A stretch of DNA of 64,000 nt from Actinomadura sp. DC4 (GTDB taxonomy: Bacteria > Actinomycetota > Actinomycetes > Streptosporangiales > Streptosporangiaceae), in assembly GCF_030406325.1 (NCBI RefSeq), contig NZ_JAUEQY010000039.1, forward strand, positions 25,360 through 89,359, read 5' to 3'. Both the position numbers and the translations under genes were made by a program. The notes under the pieces were generated by a model. That model had not been told where the DNA came from. It saw only the letters and a list, made by a program, of their open reading frames with translations, and searched no databases. The first letter of the stretch is position 1. The number at the start of each line of letters is the position of its first letter. Below are positions 15,969 through 24,508 of this stretch, in pieces.

Positions 15969-17099
15969 ATGGACCTGGATTTCGGCCCCGCCGAGGAGGA
16001 GTTCCGCGCCGAGACGCGCGCCTGGCTGCACGAGCACGTGCCGGCCGAGCCGCTGCCGTCGCTGGAGACCGAGGCGGGCTTCGCCGCACACCGGCAGTGG
16101 GAGCGCACCCTGGGCGAGGCCCGGCTGGTGGCGGTGTCATGGCCCGAGGAGTACGGCGGCCGCGGCGTGACCCCGCTGCAGTGGCTCGTCTTCGAGGAGG
16201 AGTACTACGCCGCGGGCGCGCCCGGGCGGGTCAACCAGAACGGCACCGACCTGCTCGCCACCACGCTCTTCCGTCACGGCACGCCTGAGCAGCTCGCGCG
16301 GATCCTGCCGCCGATCGCGGCCGGCGAGGTGATCTGGGCGCAGGCGTGGTCGGAGCCGGGGGCGGGCAGCGACCTGGCCGGGCTCCGCTCGACCGCCACC
16401 CGCGCCGACGGCGGCTGGCTGCTCCACGGGCAGAAGACCTGGAGCTCGCGGGCGCCCTTCGCCGACCGGGCGTTCGGGCTGTTCCGCTCCGACTCCGAGG
16501 CCGGCCGGCACCGGGGCCTGACGTACGTGATGTTCCCGCTGGACGCCGAGGGCCTGACCGTACGGCCGATCGGCCGTCTCGACGGCAAGCCCGCGTTCGC
16601 CGAGCTCTTCTTCGACGGAGTGTTCGTGCCCGACCACGAGGTCATCGGGACGGCCGGCGAGGGCTGGACCGCCGCGATGAGCACGGCGGGCAACGAGCGC
16701 GGGCTCACGCTGCGGCCGCCGGGGCGGTTCATGGCCTCGGTCGACCGGCTGGCGGCACTGTGGCGGGAGCGGGCCGACCCCTCCGACTCCGCGCTGCGCG
16801 ACCGGCTCGCCGACATCTGGATCCGGTCGCGGGCGTACCGGCTCAAGGGCTTCGAGACGATCTCCCGCGAGGAGGACGTCGGCATGGAGGCCAGCCTGAC
16901 CAAGGTGTTCTGGTCGGAGCTGGACGTGGCGCTGCACGAGACCGCGCTCGACCTGCTCGGCCCGGACGGCGAGCTGGACTCGCCCTGGCTGGAGGGCTAC
17001 GTCTTCTCGCTGGCCGGGACGATCTACGCGGGCACGAACGAGATCCAGCGGAACGTCATCGCCGAGCGGCTGCTCGGCCTGCCGAGGGGAGCACGGTGA
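15969..17099 (+). CDS. ipdE1: Acyl-CoA dehydrogenase alpha subunit IpdE1 (FadE30)
   Basis: A 376-residue acyl-CoA dehydrogenase with WPEEYGGRGVTPLQ in the N-terminal helical domain, the FAD/substrate block QAWSEPGAGSDLAGLRSTA and QKTWSS in the middle, and GTIYAGTNEIQRNVIAERLLGLPRG at the C-terminus. Steroid-specific FadE enzymes are alpha2beta2 heterotetramers; IpdE1-IpdE2 dehydrogenates 5-OH-HIP-CoA. Here the beta-type partner follows immediately with a GTGA overlap (17096-17099). The ATG has an AGAAAGAAGG site just upstream. Confidence 0.87.
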   Translation: MDLDFGPAEEEFRAETRAWLHEHVPAEPLPSLETEAGFAAHRQWERTLGEARLVAVSWPEEYGGRGVTPLQWLVFEEEYYAAGAPGRVNQNGTDLLATTLFRHGTPEQLARILPPIAAGEVIWAQAWSEPGAGSDLAGLRSTATRADGGWLLHGQKTWSSRAPFADRAFGLFRSDSEAGRHRGLTYVMFPLDAEGLTVRPIGRLDGKPAFAELFFDGVFVPDHEVIGTAGEGWTAAMSTAGNERGLTLRPPGRFMASVDRLAALWRERADPSDSALRDRLADIWIRSRAYRLKGFETISREEDVGMEASLTKVFWSELDVALHETALDLLGPDGELDSPWLEGYVFSLAGTIYAGTNEIQRNVIAERLLGLPRGAR

Positions 17100-18076
17100 A
17101 GTTCGTCCTGGACGCCGAGCAGCGGCTGTTCGCCGAGACCCTGCACACGCTGCTGGCCGACGCCGGCACCGCGCCGGCCGTACGCGCGTGGGCGGCCGGG
17201 GACGCCAAGCCCGGCCGTGCTCTGTGGTCGGCGCTCGCCGACGCCGGCGTGTTCGCGCTCGCCGTTCCGGAGGCGCACGGCGGCGCCGGGACGCTGCCGG
17301 TGGAGCTGGTCTGCGCGGCGGAGCAGCTCGGCCGCCACGCCGTGCCCGGGCCGTACGTGGAGACGCTCGCCGCCGCCGAGCTGCTCGGCCGCCTCGGCGA
17401 CGTCCCGCTCGCCGCGACATGGCTCCCCCGGATCGCCGCCGGCGACGCGCTCGTCTCGCTCGCGCTGCCGCCCGCGGTCCCGTACGCGCTGGACGGCGAC
17501 GTCGCCGACCTGGTGCTGACCGCCGATGACTCCGTACGCGAGGCGGCGGTGCGCGGCGGCACGCCCTCGCTCGACCCGGCGCGCCGGTTGCTGCCGGTCG
17601 TGCCCGGTGAGGCGCTGGCCACCGGGACGGGCGAGGCGACGGCGGCGGCCTACGACCTCGGCGCGCTGGTGTGCGCGGCGCAGCAGTTCGGGCTGGGCCG
17701 TGCGCTGCTGGACGTGTCGGTGGAGTACGCGAAGACGCGGCGGCAGTTCGGGCGCCCGATCGGGGAGTTCCAGGCGGTCAAGCACCACCTCGCGGGCGTC
17801 CTGGTGGAGCTGGAGTTCACCCGCCCGCTCCTCTTCGGCGCGGCGCTGTCGTACCGCACGCCGGACTTCTCCCGCGACGTGTCCGCCGCCAAGGCCGCCG
17901 CGTCGGCCGCCTCCTACACCGCGGCCCGGGTCGCGCTGCAGGTGCACGGCGCCATCGGCTACACCGACGAGTACGACCCCTCGCTGTGGATACGGAAGGC
18001 GCGGGCGCTGTACGCGGCGTGGGGCTCCCCCGCCGTGCACCGGGCCCGGGTCGTCGACGCGCTGTCCGCCCGATGA
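17096..18076 (+). CDS. ipdE2: Acyl-CoA dehydrogenase beta subunit IpdE2 (FadE33)
   Basis: This 326-residue protein is shorter than a full acyl-CoA dehydrogenase and retains mainly the N-terminal helical and C-terminal domains, as beta subunits of the heterotetrameric steroid enzymes do. The C-terminal half shows YAKTRRQFGRPIGEFQAVKHHLA and VALQVHGAIGYTDEYDPSLW, which form the FAD-binding side. The GTG start overlaps the ipdE1 stop, and the stop overlaps the next SDR start, so three genes are coupled. Other small FadE subunits (FadE32-like) cannot be fully excluded. Confidence 0.8.
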   Translation: MKFVLDAEQRLFAETLHTLLADAGTAPAVRAWAAGDAKPGRALWSALADAGVFALAVPEAHGGAGTLPVELVCAAEQLGRHAVPGPYVETLAAAELLGRLGDVPLAATWLPRIAAGDALVSLALPPAVPYALDGDVADLVLTADDSVREAAVRGGTPSLDPARRLLPVVPGEALATGTGEATAAAYDLGALVCAAQQFGLGRALLDVSVEYAKTRRQFGRPIGEFQAVKHHLAGVLVELEFTRPLLFGAALSYRTPDFSRDVSAAKAAASAASYTAARVALQVHGAIGYTDEYDPSLWIRKARALYAAWGSPAVHRARVVDALSAR

Positions 18077-18840
18077 GCGCGGCGGCGGACTTCGGCGGCC
18101 GCGCCGTCCTGGTCACCGGAGGAACGCGCGGCATCGGGGCGGCCATCGCGCGGTCCTTCCTGGACGCCGGCGCCGAGGTCGTGGTGTGCGGGCGGCACGA
18201 CCCCGCCTCGCCGCCGGAGGCGGGCGGCCGCACGGCGCGGTTCCTGGCCGCCGACATCCGCGACCCGGACGCGGCGGCGGAGCTGGTGGAGCGGGCGGCC
18301 GGGCTGATGGGCCGGCTGGACGTACTGGTCAACAACGCCGGCGGCTCACCGGACGCGGACGCGGCGACGGTCTCACCCCGGTTCGTCCAGGGGGTCGTAC
18401 GGCTGAACCTGCTCGCCCCGTTCTACGTCGCGCAGCCCGCCAACAAGATCATGCAGGGCCAGCCGGACGGCGGGGTGATCATCAACATCGGCAGCGTCTC
18501 GGGCGAGGACCCGCAGCCGGGCACCGCCTTCTACAGCGCCGCCAAGGCGGGCCTCCTGGCCCTGACCCGTGCCCTGGCGCTGGAGTGGTCCCCGAAGGTG
18601 CGGATCAACCACGTCACCGTCGGCCCGGTACGGACCGAGGACGCCGCGGCCCGCTACGGCGAGGACGGCGGCCAGGCGATCGGCGACGTCATCGCGATGG
18701 GCCGGCTGGCCGACCCGCAGGACGTCGCCAATGCCTGCCTCTATCTGGCCGGCGGCCTGGCGTCGTACGTGACCGGCGCGGACCTCGCCGTCCACGGAGG
18801 CGGCGAGGTCCCGGCGCGTTACGTCGCGACTCGGAACTGA
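18073..18840 (+). CDS. Short-chain dehydrogenase of the HIP operon
   Basis: A 255-residue classical SDR: TGGTRGIG (15-22), NNAG (87-90), Ser141/143 in NIGSVSG, Y154 and K158 in FYSAAKAG. It follows ipdE2 with an ATGA overlap and so belongs to the KstR2-type operon. A second SDR of this type (Rv3549c-like) is found in mycobacterial KstR2 regulons, and a hydroxyacyl-CoA dehydrogenase role is likely. Its last 22 bp overlap the end of the convergent MaoC-type gene. Confidence 0.83.
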   Translation: MSAAADFGGRAVLVTGGTRGIGAAIARSFLDAGAEVVVCGRHDPASPPEAGGRTARFLAADIRDPDAAAELVERAAGLMGRLDVLVNNAGGSPDADAATVSPRFVQGVVRLNLLAPFYVAQPANKIMQGQPDGGVIINIGSVSGEDPQPGTAFYSAAKAGLLALTRALALEWSPKVRINHVTVGPVRTEDAAARYGEDGGQAIGDVIAMGRLADPQDVANACLYLAGGLASYVTGADLAVHGGGEVPARYVATRN

Positions 18841-19640
18841 GCCCGGCCGTCCGTGAGCACGGTCGTCCCGTCGACGGCCGCCTCGAACAGCAGGGCGTCT
18901 TCTTCGTGCCAGCCGCTCACCCGGAGCCGGTCGCCGGGGAACACCGGCGCGGCGAACCGCCCGTCCAGCGCCACCAGGTCGGCCGGGTGCGCCCCGATCT
19001 CACCGGCCAGCGGGAGCGTGACCGCGGCCAGCGTGCACAAACCGTGCAGGATCGGGCGGGGCATCCCGGCGGCCCGCGCGGCCTCCGGGTCGATGTGCAG
19101 GTGGTGACGGTCGCCGAGCAGCCGGTACAGCGCGGCCTGGCCGGGCGCGGTGGCCACGTCGAACTCCAGGTCGGGCGGGCCGTCCGGCCTACGCCGCGCC
19201 GAGGGGCCGCGCTCGCCGCCGAAACCGCCGTGGCCGGGGGCGAACAGCGACCAGGTGGCCTCGAAGTACGCGCATTCCACGACGACCTCGAAGATCGCCG
19301 CGCTGCCCTTGTCCCAGACCTCCCCCACGCGGGCGGTCAGCTCCAGCTCGCCCTCCCGCGGCAGCGGCGCGCGCACCCGGAGCCGCTGCGACCCGTGGAC
19401 CGCGGTCGCGACGTCGAAGGCGCCGGCCGAGCCGAGGACGTCCGGAGCCCACTGCGCGCACGTGAGCGCGAACGTGGGCAGCACCCGCAGCCGCTCCTCG
19501 AACACCAGGTCCAGGTCGGCCGCCGCCGCGCCGACGGCGAGCGCGTACAGGATCGCGTCGCGGTCGTCGTAGCGGACCGTACGGGTCCCGAGGTCGCGGT
19601 GGCGCCACCGTGCCGCGCTCGCCGGTTCACGCAGATCCAT
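18819..19640 (-). CDS. MaoC-type double-hot-dog enoyl-CoA hydratase
   Basis: A 273-residue hydratase-2 family protein. The N-terminal degenerate hot-dog begins with TRTVRYDDRDAILYALAVGA. The C-terminal active hot-dog carries LYRLLGDRHHLHIDPEAA with the catalytic pair Asp177/His182, and the RPILHGLC motif at 195-202. Such enzymes add water to 2-enoyl-CoAs with R stereochemistry; in steroid clusters they act on side-chain or HIP CoA thioesters. It is 10 nt downstream of the acyl-CoA ligase gene on the same strand, so the two form an activation/hydration pair. Confidence 0.85.
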   Translation of the reverse strand: MDLREPASAARWRHRDLGTRTVRYDDRDAILYALAVGAAAADLDLVFEERLRVLPTFALTCAQWAPDVLGSAGAFDVATAVHGSQRLRVRAPLPREGELELTARVGEVWDKGSAAIFEVVVECAYFEATWSLFAPGHGGFGGERGPSARRRPDGPPDLEFDVATAPGQAALYRLLGDRHHLHIDPEAARAAGMPRPILHGLCTLAAVTLPLAGEIGAHPADLVALDGRFAAPVFPGDRLRVSGWHEEDALLFEAAVDGTTVLTDGRAQFRVAT

Positions 19641-19650
19641 GGACGCCCTT

Positions 19651-21306
19651 TCAGGGGAGGAAGCGGTGGCGGCCGTTCGCGGCGAACTCCTCGCGCAGCG
19701 CCGCCTTGTCTTCGGGGGTCATCAGCGCGTACTCGGGCGCGCCGCGGCCGGCCCAGCGGTACACCGGGTCGGTGGTGCGCCAGCCCTCGACCTGCACCTG
19801 GCTGCGGCCGACCTTGCCCGAGCCGGTGGTGGGCAGGGCGTGGGAGACGCGTACGAAGCGCGGGGCGCCCTTGGTGCCGAGGTCGGCCTGGCGGGCCAGG
19901 AAGGCCGCCAGGCCGAGGTCGTCGAAACCGGTGCCCTCCGGCACCTCGATCGCCGCCATCACCTGGTCGCCCGACCGGGGGTCGGGCACGCCGAACGCGA
20001 CGGCGTCGATGACCTTCGGGTGCCGGCGCAGCGCCGCCTGGGTCGGCAGCGCGGAGATGTTCTCTGAGTCCACCCGGATCCAGTCGCCCGAGCGGCCCGC
20101 GAAGTACAGGAAACCGGCGGTGTCGACGTAGCCGAGGTCGCCGGTCCAGTACCAGCCGTGCCGGACCCGCTCGGCGTCGGCCTCGGGGTTGTCGTAGTAG
20201 CCCTCGAACCGGGCCGCGCCCTCGACGTCGACGATCTCGCCGACGGCCTCCTCGGCGTTGGCCACCCGGCCGTGCTCGTCCAGGACCGCGCGGGCGCAGG
20301 TCTCCCGCGTCCGCGGGTCGACGATCCGCACGCCCTCGCGCGCGGGACGGCCGAGCGCGGCGGGCGGGGTGTCCTGCGGCCGTACGATCATGCCCGCGCT
20401 CTCGCTGGAGCCGTACCCCTCCATCAGCCGGCAGCCGAAACGGCGCTCGAACGCGGCCTGGTCCTCCGGGGAGGCCTCGGTGCCGAACGCGTGGGTGAGC
20501 GGGTTGTCGCCGTCGCCGGGCCGCTCCGGCGTCGCCAGGACGTAGGCGACGGCCTTGCCGACATAGGAGAAGAACGTCGCGCCGAAGTAACGTACGTCCG
20601 GCAGGAAGCCCGTCGCGGAGAAGCGCGGGGTGAGCGCGACGGTCGCCCCGGCGACCAGCGCCGGCGCCCACAGCGCCATCAGCGCGTTGCCGTGGAACAG
20701 CGGCATCGGGCAATAGCAGACGTCGTCGCGCGTGACGTCGTACTTGGCGCTCATGACGTGCGCGCGGTCGGCGAGCCTGCCCTGTGAGCACCGGGCCGCC
20801 TTGGACGCGCCCGTGGTCCCGGAGGTGAACAGCAGCAGCATCTGCGTGGCCGCCGTGATCGAGGGGTCGCGTACGGGCTCGCCCGCGTGCCCGGCGACCC
20901 GCGCGGCGTAGGCGTCGTCGTCCACGAGCAGGAACCGGCCGGGCGGGACGCCGACGTCCAGCCCGTCCAGCAGCGCCAGCCCGGGCCGGTCGGTGACCAG
21001 AAGCTGGAGGTCGGTGTGGCGTACCTCCTGTTCGAGGTTCGCGCCGCGCCGGGTGGAGTTGACGCCGACGACCGTGGCACCGCCGAGGGCCGCCGCGCCG
21101 AGCCAGAAGACGTACTCGGCGACGTTGTCGAGCAGGACGCCGACGTGGAACGGGCCGTCCCGGCGCAGCTCCGCCGCCAGCGAGGCGCGCGCCGCGCTCT
21201 CGCGTACGACCTCGTCCCACGTCCAGTCCCGCTCGCGGGTCCGCAGCCCCGGCCGCCCGTCGCCGAGCCGGTCGAGCAGCAGATCCGCGATGGTGTCGTG
21301 CGTCAT
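19651..21306 (-). CDS. Acyl-CoA synthetase (FadD17/FadD3-like)
   Basis: A 551-residue ANL-superfamily ligase: AMP-binding P-loop LLLFTSGTTGASKAA (about 155-170), YGSSESAG and YWTGDLGY, with a C-terminal IRVDSENISALPTQAAL block. SEN replaces the usual GEN at the hinge. The last block resembles FATP/FadD17-type enzymes more than short-chain ligases. In steroid pathways FadD3 activates HIP and FadD17/19 activate side chains. Context beside the HIP genes favours FadD3-like work while the sequence style favours FadD17, so I leave the symbol empty. ATG 21306 is well placed. Confidence 0.82.
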   Translation of the reverse strand: MTHDTIADLLLDRLGDGRPGLRTRERDWTWDEVVRESAARASLAAELRRDGPFHVGVLLDNVAEYVFWLGAAALGGATVVGVNSTRRGANLEQEVRHTDLQLLVTDRPGLALLDGLDVGVPPGRFLLVDDDAYAARVAGHAGEPVRDPSITAATQMLLLFTSGTTGASKAARCSQGRLADRAHVMSAKYDVTRDDVCYCPMPLFHGNALMALWAPALVAGATVALTPRFSATGFLPDVRYFGATFFSYVGKAVAYVLATPERPGDGDNPLTHAFGTEASPEDQAAFERRFGCRLMEGYGSSESAGMIVRPQDTPPAALGRPAREGVRIVDPRTRETCARAVLDEHGRVANAEEAVGEIVDVEGAARFEGYYDNPEADAERVRHGWYWTGDLGYVDTAGFLYFAGRSGDWIRVDSENISALPTQAALRRHPKVIDAVAFGVPDPRSGDQVMAAIEVPEGTGFDDLGLAAFLARQADLGTKGAPRFVRVSHALPTTGSGKVGRSQVQVEGWRTTDPVYRWAGRGAPEYALMTPEDKAALREEFAANGRHRFLP

Positions 21307-21370
21307 GGTCGCCGACGCTAGCCAGGCGCACGCCCTTACGGCCGCAGCGTCCCGCTGACCGGGAAACCGC

Positions 21371-22333
21371 TCAGCGCCGTCGCTCCACCGCCCGGTGGTA
21401 CTGCCGCCACACCTCCCCCGGCGTCACGACGCGATCGAGGAACATCAGGGCGTCCATGCGGCAGTCGCACGGGTTCTTCTCCTCGGTGTTCTGCGGGAAG
21501 CTGCCCCCGATCTTGATGCCACGGGGGTCGGTCGCCGAGGTGAGGTCGGGCTCCGGCGGCCCGGCGACGGCCCACGGGTCGCCGGGCAGCACGTACGAGC
21601 CCGCCAGCGGCCTCCCGTTCTTGTACAGCCGCATGGTCCCGTCGTCGAAGTCGAACGTCGCGGCCAGGAAGACCCACGTGTCCGGCGGCAGCACGCTCTG
21701 CCAGTCGCCGTCCGCGGCGAAGGTCTGGGAGCTGCCGGTGTCGATGCGCCGGCCGAGGGCGACCACGCGCAGCTCCCCCGACACGCTGATCACTTCGAGC
21801 AGCGCCCGTACGTTGTGGCCCTGGGAGTCGCCGCTGAGGAGGCCCGCCAGGCCGACCGCGTCGTAGTGGTCGGACGGGTCCGGGGTGGTGGTGTTCAGGC
21901 CCGGGTTCGGGCCGGTCGTCTTGAACCACCCCATGATCGAGGCTTCCCGCACGCCGTTGAAGGCGTGCAGGCCGGGCACGCCGGTCGCCGAGTAGACGCC
22001 GGCCTTCCAGTCGTCGTTGCCGGTGACCGCGGGGGCGACCTGACGCGTCTGGATCGAGTGGCGGCCGCCCGGGAACGCGGCGTCGCGCACGCGCATCGCG
22101 GCGCCGCCGTTGACGAGGCCGATGTCCGTGCCCGACCGGCCCTGGTCCCGCTCGACTGCGGGATCGCCCGGGGCCGGGTGCTCGAAGTCGTAGTAGGCGA
22201 CGAGGTTCGGTCTCAGGGCGGGCGGCACCGCCGGTCCGGGGTGCGCCTGCGCGGCCGCCGGGGTCAGCGGCGCGCACACCAGCGCGAACGCGAGAGCCGT
22301 ACGCCGCCACCGGCGGCCGGGGCAGGAGCGCAT
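21371..22333 (-). CDS. Secreted LamG/concanavalin-like protein
   Basis: A 320-residue protein with a signal peptide (RRWRRTALAFALVCAPLTPAAAQA, cleavage near residue 29), then a single LamG-type jelly roll: LVAYYDFEHPAPGD, HSIQTRQVAP, ASIMGWFKT, WVFLAATFDFDDGTMRLYKNG and a final DALMFLDRVVTPGEVWRQYH. Such modules bind carbohydrate or other surface ligands, and no catalytic module is attached. It lies 12 nt downstream of the sorbosone-dehydrogenase-like gene and is probably cotranscribed with it and controlled by the same LacI-type operator. Confidence 0.8.
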   Translation of the reverse strand: MRSCPGRRWRRTALAFALVCAPLTPAAAQAHPGPAVPPALRPNLVAYYDFEHPAPGDPAVERDQGRSGTDIGLVNGGAAMRVRDAAFPGGRHSIQTRQVAPAVTGNDDWKAGVYSATGVPGLHAFNGVREASIMGWFKTTGPNPGLNTTTPDPSDHYDAVGLAGLLSGDSQGHNVRALLEVISVSGELRVVALGRRIDTGSSQTFAADGDWQSVLPPDTWVFLAATFDFDDGTMRLYKNGRPLAGSYVLPGDPWAVAGPPEPDLTSATDPRGIKIGGSFPQNTEEKNPCDCRMDALMFLDRVVTPGEVWRQYHRAVERRR

Positions 22334-22345
22334 GTCTCTCCCCGA

Positions 22346-24418
22346 TCAGCCGGTCGCGGCGGTGCCGGTGACCGTGAGGTGGCGCACCCGCCCGATGTTG
22401 TCGAACGACCCGAACCCGACCCGCCCGGACGTGAACGTCCTGTCGACGGCCGTCATCAACGGGTTCCTGGAGTGGTCGAGGTACACCGCGATCTCACCGG
22501 TGTCGGCGTGGCGGACGACCTGGACGTGATGCCACTTCGTGTCGGTGATGGCGGGCGGCGCGCCCCGCGAGCGGACCGCGTCCCACTGGTCCTCGATCCG
22601 GAGCCGGTCGGCGTCGTTCACGACGAAGACGCCGTTGTGCGGGTAGATCGAATTGTCCTGCGACAGATGGGCGTAGTAGAAGTGCGTGTCGGACTGGTAG
22701 CCGAACACGATGATCACGTCACGGTTACTGACGTCCGTGGGGGTGTCGATCCGCACGTCGGCGTCGATCCGTTCGGTGCCGTACGCGGGGCCCTTCGTCA
22801 GCACTGCGTACTCAAACGGGCGGCGCGGGCCGGGGCGTTCGACGCCGGCCTCGGCCAGGATCACCTGGCCGTTCTCGAACCTCCACTTCGGCGGGGTGAC
22901 CGGGGCCCAGTTCGCCGCGGTCGCCGTGCCGGAGACGTGGGTACGGCCGACCGGGCCGGCGGCGAAGTGACGCGTGCCGACGACCTTCCAGATCTTGCCG
23001 TTCGCCTTCGAGATGAGGTAAAGCTCGCCCTTGCTGTCACGGCCGAAGCGCAGGTCGACCCGGGTGTCCCCGGCCAGCTGCCGCATCGTCACGCGCTTGC
23101 CGGTCCGATCGAAGACCATGAGCTTGTGGATCGGGGCGCGCGGGGCGCCGCGGCGCATCTCCCGCTCGTTGGTGTAGAACACGCTGCCGTCGACGAGGTC
23201 GCCGAAGACGTACTTGCCGTAGAGCTCGGGCAGCTTGTGGCCGCGGTAGACGTAGCCGCCGGAGATCGCGCGACCGATGTCGGCGTCGCAGGTCCAGTCC
23301 GGCGGCGGGTCGTGGTCGTAGGCGGCCACCGGGTAGTCGTAGTGGTACTGCGCGTCGTCGGCGGGCAGCGGGTACAGGTTGCACCGGTCGGCCTTGTCGA
23401 AGACGAACGGCCCTTCCCGGTTCGGCCAGCCGAGGTTGTCGCCCGCGCGTACGTCCCACACGCCCTCGATGGCGTGCTCGCCGATGTGCCCCAGGAACAA
23501 CCGGTGCGCCCCTCCGGTGTCCCAGCTGAAGCGGTGCGGGTCGCGCATGCCGTACGCGTAGATCTCGCCGATGTGACCGGGCTGACCCACGAACGGGTTC
23601 GAGGCCGGGACGCCGTACCTGCCGTTGGCGCTGTTCGTGCCGTGCGGGTCGATCCGCAGGATCTTCCCCTGCGGGATGGCGAGGTTCTGGGGGTCGGTGT
23701 TGCCCGCCGCCTGTCCCTGGCCGCCGTCTCCGGCGGCGATGTAGAGCAGACCGTAGTCCGCGTCGCCGCGCTCGGCGTTCGGGTTGAAGCCGATCTCCTG
23801 GATGCCGTGGATCTGGCCGGCGAACCCGAGCCGCAGGACCTCGCGCCGGGTTCCGTGGAAGGTGCTCGCGGCGGGGTCGTCCGCCGTCCACTCGTCGATG
23901 ACGCCGTGGTAGATCGTGTTCGGCTGGGGCGTCAGGTCCGGGACCTTCGTGGTCATGGAGGCCAGCTCGGTATGGACCGTGTAGAACTTGCCGTTCCGCT
24001 TGTAGCCGGGGTCGAAGGCCACGATGCCGAAGCCCTGCCCGAGGCCGCGGCCGGAGAAGAACTGCGGGGCGAACGTGGCGCCGACGTCGAGGTACTCCTG
24101 CGGAGTGCCGTGATCGAGGAGGTACATCTTGCCGTTGAGGTCGGGCACGTACATGCGTCCCGAGCCGTCCGGGATCTCACCGATGTAGTTGATCCTGGCC
24201 CAGCGCATCAGCCGGGGGTCGACCGGCGCGGGGGTCGGCTCCGACTTGGGGAACGAGGCGAACTCCTGGACCGTGAGCCCTAAGTCGGAGGTGATCGGGC
24301 TCTCCGGGATCGGATCGGTGATCGGCTGACCGGCCGCTCTCGCCGCCGGCCGCGGCACTGCGACCAGTGCCGCGAGCACGGCGACGATGGTCAGCAGGCA
24401 CCGAAGGGACTTCGTCAT
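22346..24418 (-). CDS. Secreted glucose/sorbosone dehydrogenase-like beta-propeller with C-terminal lectin-like domain
   Basis: About 690 residues. After a signal peptide (LRCLLTIVAVLAALVAVPRPAARA) comes a PQQ-dependent GSDH-type six-bladed propeller (about 60-480) with GDGGQGQAAGNTDPQNLAIPQG, HIGEHAIEGVWDV and GDNLGWPNREG, then a C-terminal jelly-roll domain of the DUF1080/LamG kind (about 510-690) ending in GRVGFGSFDNIGRVRHLTV. The family oxidises free or polymer-bound sugars outside the cell. ATG 24418 is chosen over GTG 24427 because it gives the better signal peptide; no strong ribosome site is seen for either. A perfect LacI-type palindrome lies 23 bp upstream. Confidence 0.8.
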   Translation of the reverse strand: MTKSLRCLLTIVAVLAALVAVPRPAARAAGQPITDPIPESPITSDLGLTVQEFASFPKSEPTPAPVDPRLMRWARINYIGEIPDGSGRMYVPDLNGKMYLLDHGTPQEYLDVGATFAPQFFSGRGLGQGFGIVAFDPGYKRNGKFYTVHTELASMTTKVPDLTPQPNTIYHGVIDEWTADDPAASTFHGTRREVLRLGFAGQIHGIQEIGFNPNAERGDADYGLLYIAAGDGGQGQAAGNTDPQNLAIPQGKILRIDPHGTNSANGRYGVPASNPFVGQPGHIGEIYAYGMRDPHRFSWDTGGAHRLFLGHIGEHAIEGVWDVRAGDNLGWPNREGPFVFDKADRCNLYPLPADDAQYHYDYPVAAYDHDPPPDWTCDADIGRAISGGYVYRGHKLPELYGKYVFGDLVDGSVFYTNEREMRRGAPRAPIHKLMVFDRTGKRVTMRQLAGDTRVDLRFGRDSKGELYLISKANGKIWKVVGTRHFAAGPVGRTHVSGTATAANWAPVTPPKWRFENGQVILAEAGVERPGPRRPFEYAVLTKGPAYGTERIDADVRIDTPTDVSNRDVIIVFGYQSDTHFYYAHLSQDNSIYPHNGVFVVNDADRLRIEDQWDAVRSRGAPPAITDTKWHHVQVVRHADTGEIAVYLDHSRNPLMTAVDRTFTSGRVGFGSFDNIGRVRHLTVTGTAATG

Positions 24419-24440
24419 CTCTGCCACCCGGGGGGTTGCT

Positions 24441-24456
24441 GGGAAAGCGCTTTCCC
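24441..24456. promoter_or_regulatory. LacI-family type operator
   Basis: GGGAAAGCGCTTTCCC is a perfect 16-bp palindrome with the central CG of LacI/GalR-family operators (AAGCGCTT core). It lies 23 bp upstream of the sugar-dehydrogenase-like gene. No LacI-family gene is in the window, so the regulator acts from elsewhere. A related palindrome precedes the GH3 gene at 53097-53110. Confidence 0.72.
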
Positions 24457-24508
24457 GAACGTAAGAGACGATCTAGGAGGCGTCAAGGATCAAAATCGTG
24501 CGCGCCGG

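Noticed and set aside
21395..24283. Very long plus-strand open frame (over 950 codons) opposite the LamG and sugar-dehydrogenase-like genes
   Set aside because: Its protein is Val/Arg/Gly/Asp-rich without motifs, while the minus strand holds two complete families with signal peptides. It is a GC-bias shadow.
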